Source: GWF2-50-93 sp041666985 (lineage in GTDB: Bacteria; Verrucomicrobiota; Lentisphaeria; Victivallales; GWF2-50-93). Taken from it: DNA of 7,226 nucleotides. How positions within the stretch are numbered: the first letter of the stretch is position 1; each line of letters opens with the position of its first letter. Below are positions 7,126-7,226 of the stretch, piece after piece. The notes under the pieces were generated by a model that saw nothing but the letters and a program-made list of their open reading frames with translations, was not told the origin of the DNA and did no database searches. Location of the stretch: contig JBAYFV010000196.1 of NCBI GenBank assembly GCA_041666985.1, forward strand, positions 1-7,226, given 5' to 3'. A program made the translations under genes and the position numbers.

Positions 7126-7226
7126 ATGAAAGAGGCGGCGACAAGATTCATCCGGAACGCTTTCACCATCATTGAATTGATGGTAGTCATAGCTATCATA
7201 GCTATTCTTGCTTCAATGCTGCTGCC
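7126..7226 (+). CDS. Prepilin-type N-terminal domain protein (pseudopilin), 3'-truncated by window edge
   Basis: Only the first 33 codons plus two bases are present. They encode a short basic leader (K2, R7, R10) followed by the class III signal segment A12-F13-T-I-I-E17-L-M-V-V-I and a hydrophobic helix ending in a methionine/leucine-rich stretch. Prepilin peptidase would cut between A12 and F13; E17 is the conserved Glu at +5 of the mature protein. The residue at -1 is Ala instead of the usual Gly, a substitution the peptidase family is known to tolerate. Proteins with this start are abundant in Lentisphaerota and Planctomycetota, often as PulG-like single-domain surface or secretion proteins; the globular part is outside the window. 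It lies 44 nt after the regulator with no separate promoter seen, so co-transcription is likely. An in-frame ATG at 7081, overlapping the regulator stop (TGATG), would add 15 residues to the leader. Confidence 0.85.
   Translation, partial: MKEAATRFIRNAFTIIELMVVIAIIAILASMLL

Noticed and set aside
1..7226. CRISPR array, tRNA, rRNA, insertion sequence or phage attachment site
   Set aside because: I saw no regularly spaced repeats, no tRNA- or rRNA-like segment, no transposase and no terminal inverted repeats; the window is almost fully explained by the five protein genes.

Overview
The window holds two unrelated transcription units on the + strand. Positions 1-5850 are the distal part of a Cus-type heavy-metal efflux operon: the 3' part of a TolC/CusC-like outer-membrane factor, a complete CusB-like periplasmic adaptor lipoprotein, and a complete CusA-like RND pump. 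Positions 5913-7226 are a regulator unit: a strong sigma70-type promoter with an overlapping operator-like palindrome, a GntR/LacI-hybrid (AraR-like) transcription factor, and the first 33 codons of a type IV pilin-like (pseudopilin) protein that runs off the right edge.

The organism is a Gram-negative (diderm) bacterium, since it encodes a tripartite envelope-spanning pump with an outer-membrane channel. A sugar-type GntR-PBP regulator directly ahead of a pseudopilin with the 'FT(I/L)IELMVVIAIIAILASMLLP' type of start is typical of Lentisphaerota/Victivallales and related Planctomycetota-Verrucomicrobiota genomes. The CusA insertion around residues 647-673 also resembles environmental and PVC-type CusA proteins as I recall them. 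The taxonomic assignment is inference, not proof.

The metal operon is tightly packed: 7 nt between the channel and the adaptor, 54 nt between the adaptor and the pump. The pump keeps the three methionines of the E. coli CusA Cu(I)/Ag(I) site (M582, M632, M708 here), so copper/silver is the likely substrate rather than Co/Zn/Cd. No cusF metallochaperone gene lies between the genes, but the adaptor has two tandem Cys/Met/His heavy-metal-binding modules at its N-terminus that could collect periplasmic metal and pass it to the pump. The cusB-cusA gap holds a perfect 12-bp inverted repeat without a terminator T-run. No promoter or metal-responsive regulator for this operon is visible, so both probably lie upstream of the window.

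The second unit looks autoregulated. A near-perfect 18-bp palindrome lies over the predicted transcription start, followed by a 10-bp-phased direct repeat that runs into the ribosome-binding site. The pseudopilin follows the regulator by 44 nt, or overlaps its stop codon (TGATG) if an upstream ATG is used. An inverted repeat spans that junction.

No clearly new system is present. The points most worth following are the E-to-Q change in the pump's predicted proton relay, the partial loss of its methionine pathway, the intra-operon hairpin, and the operator architecture and stop/start junction of the regulator-pseudopilin pair.
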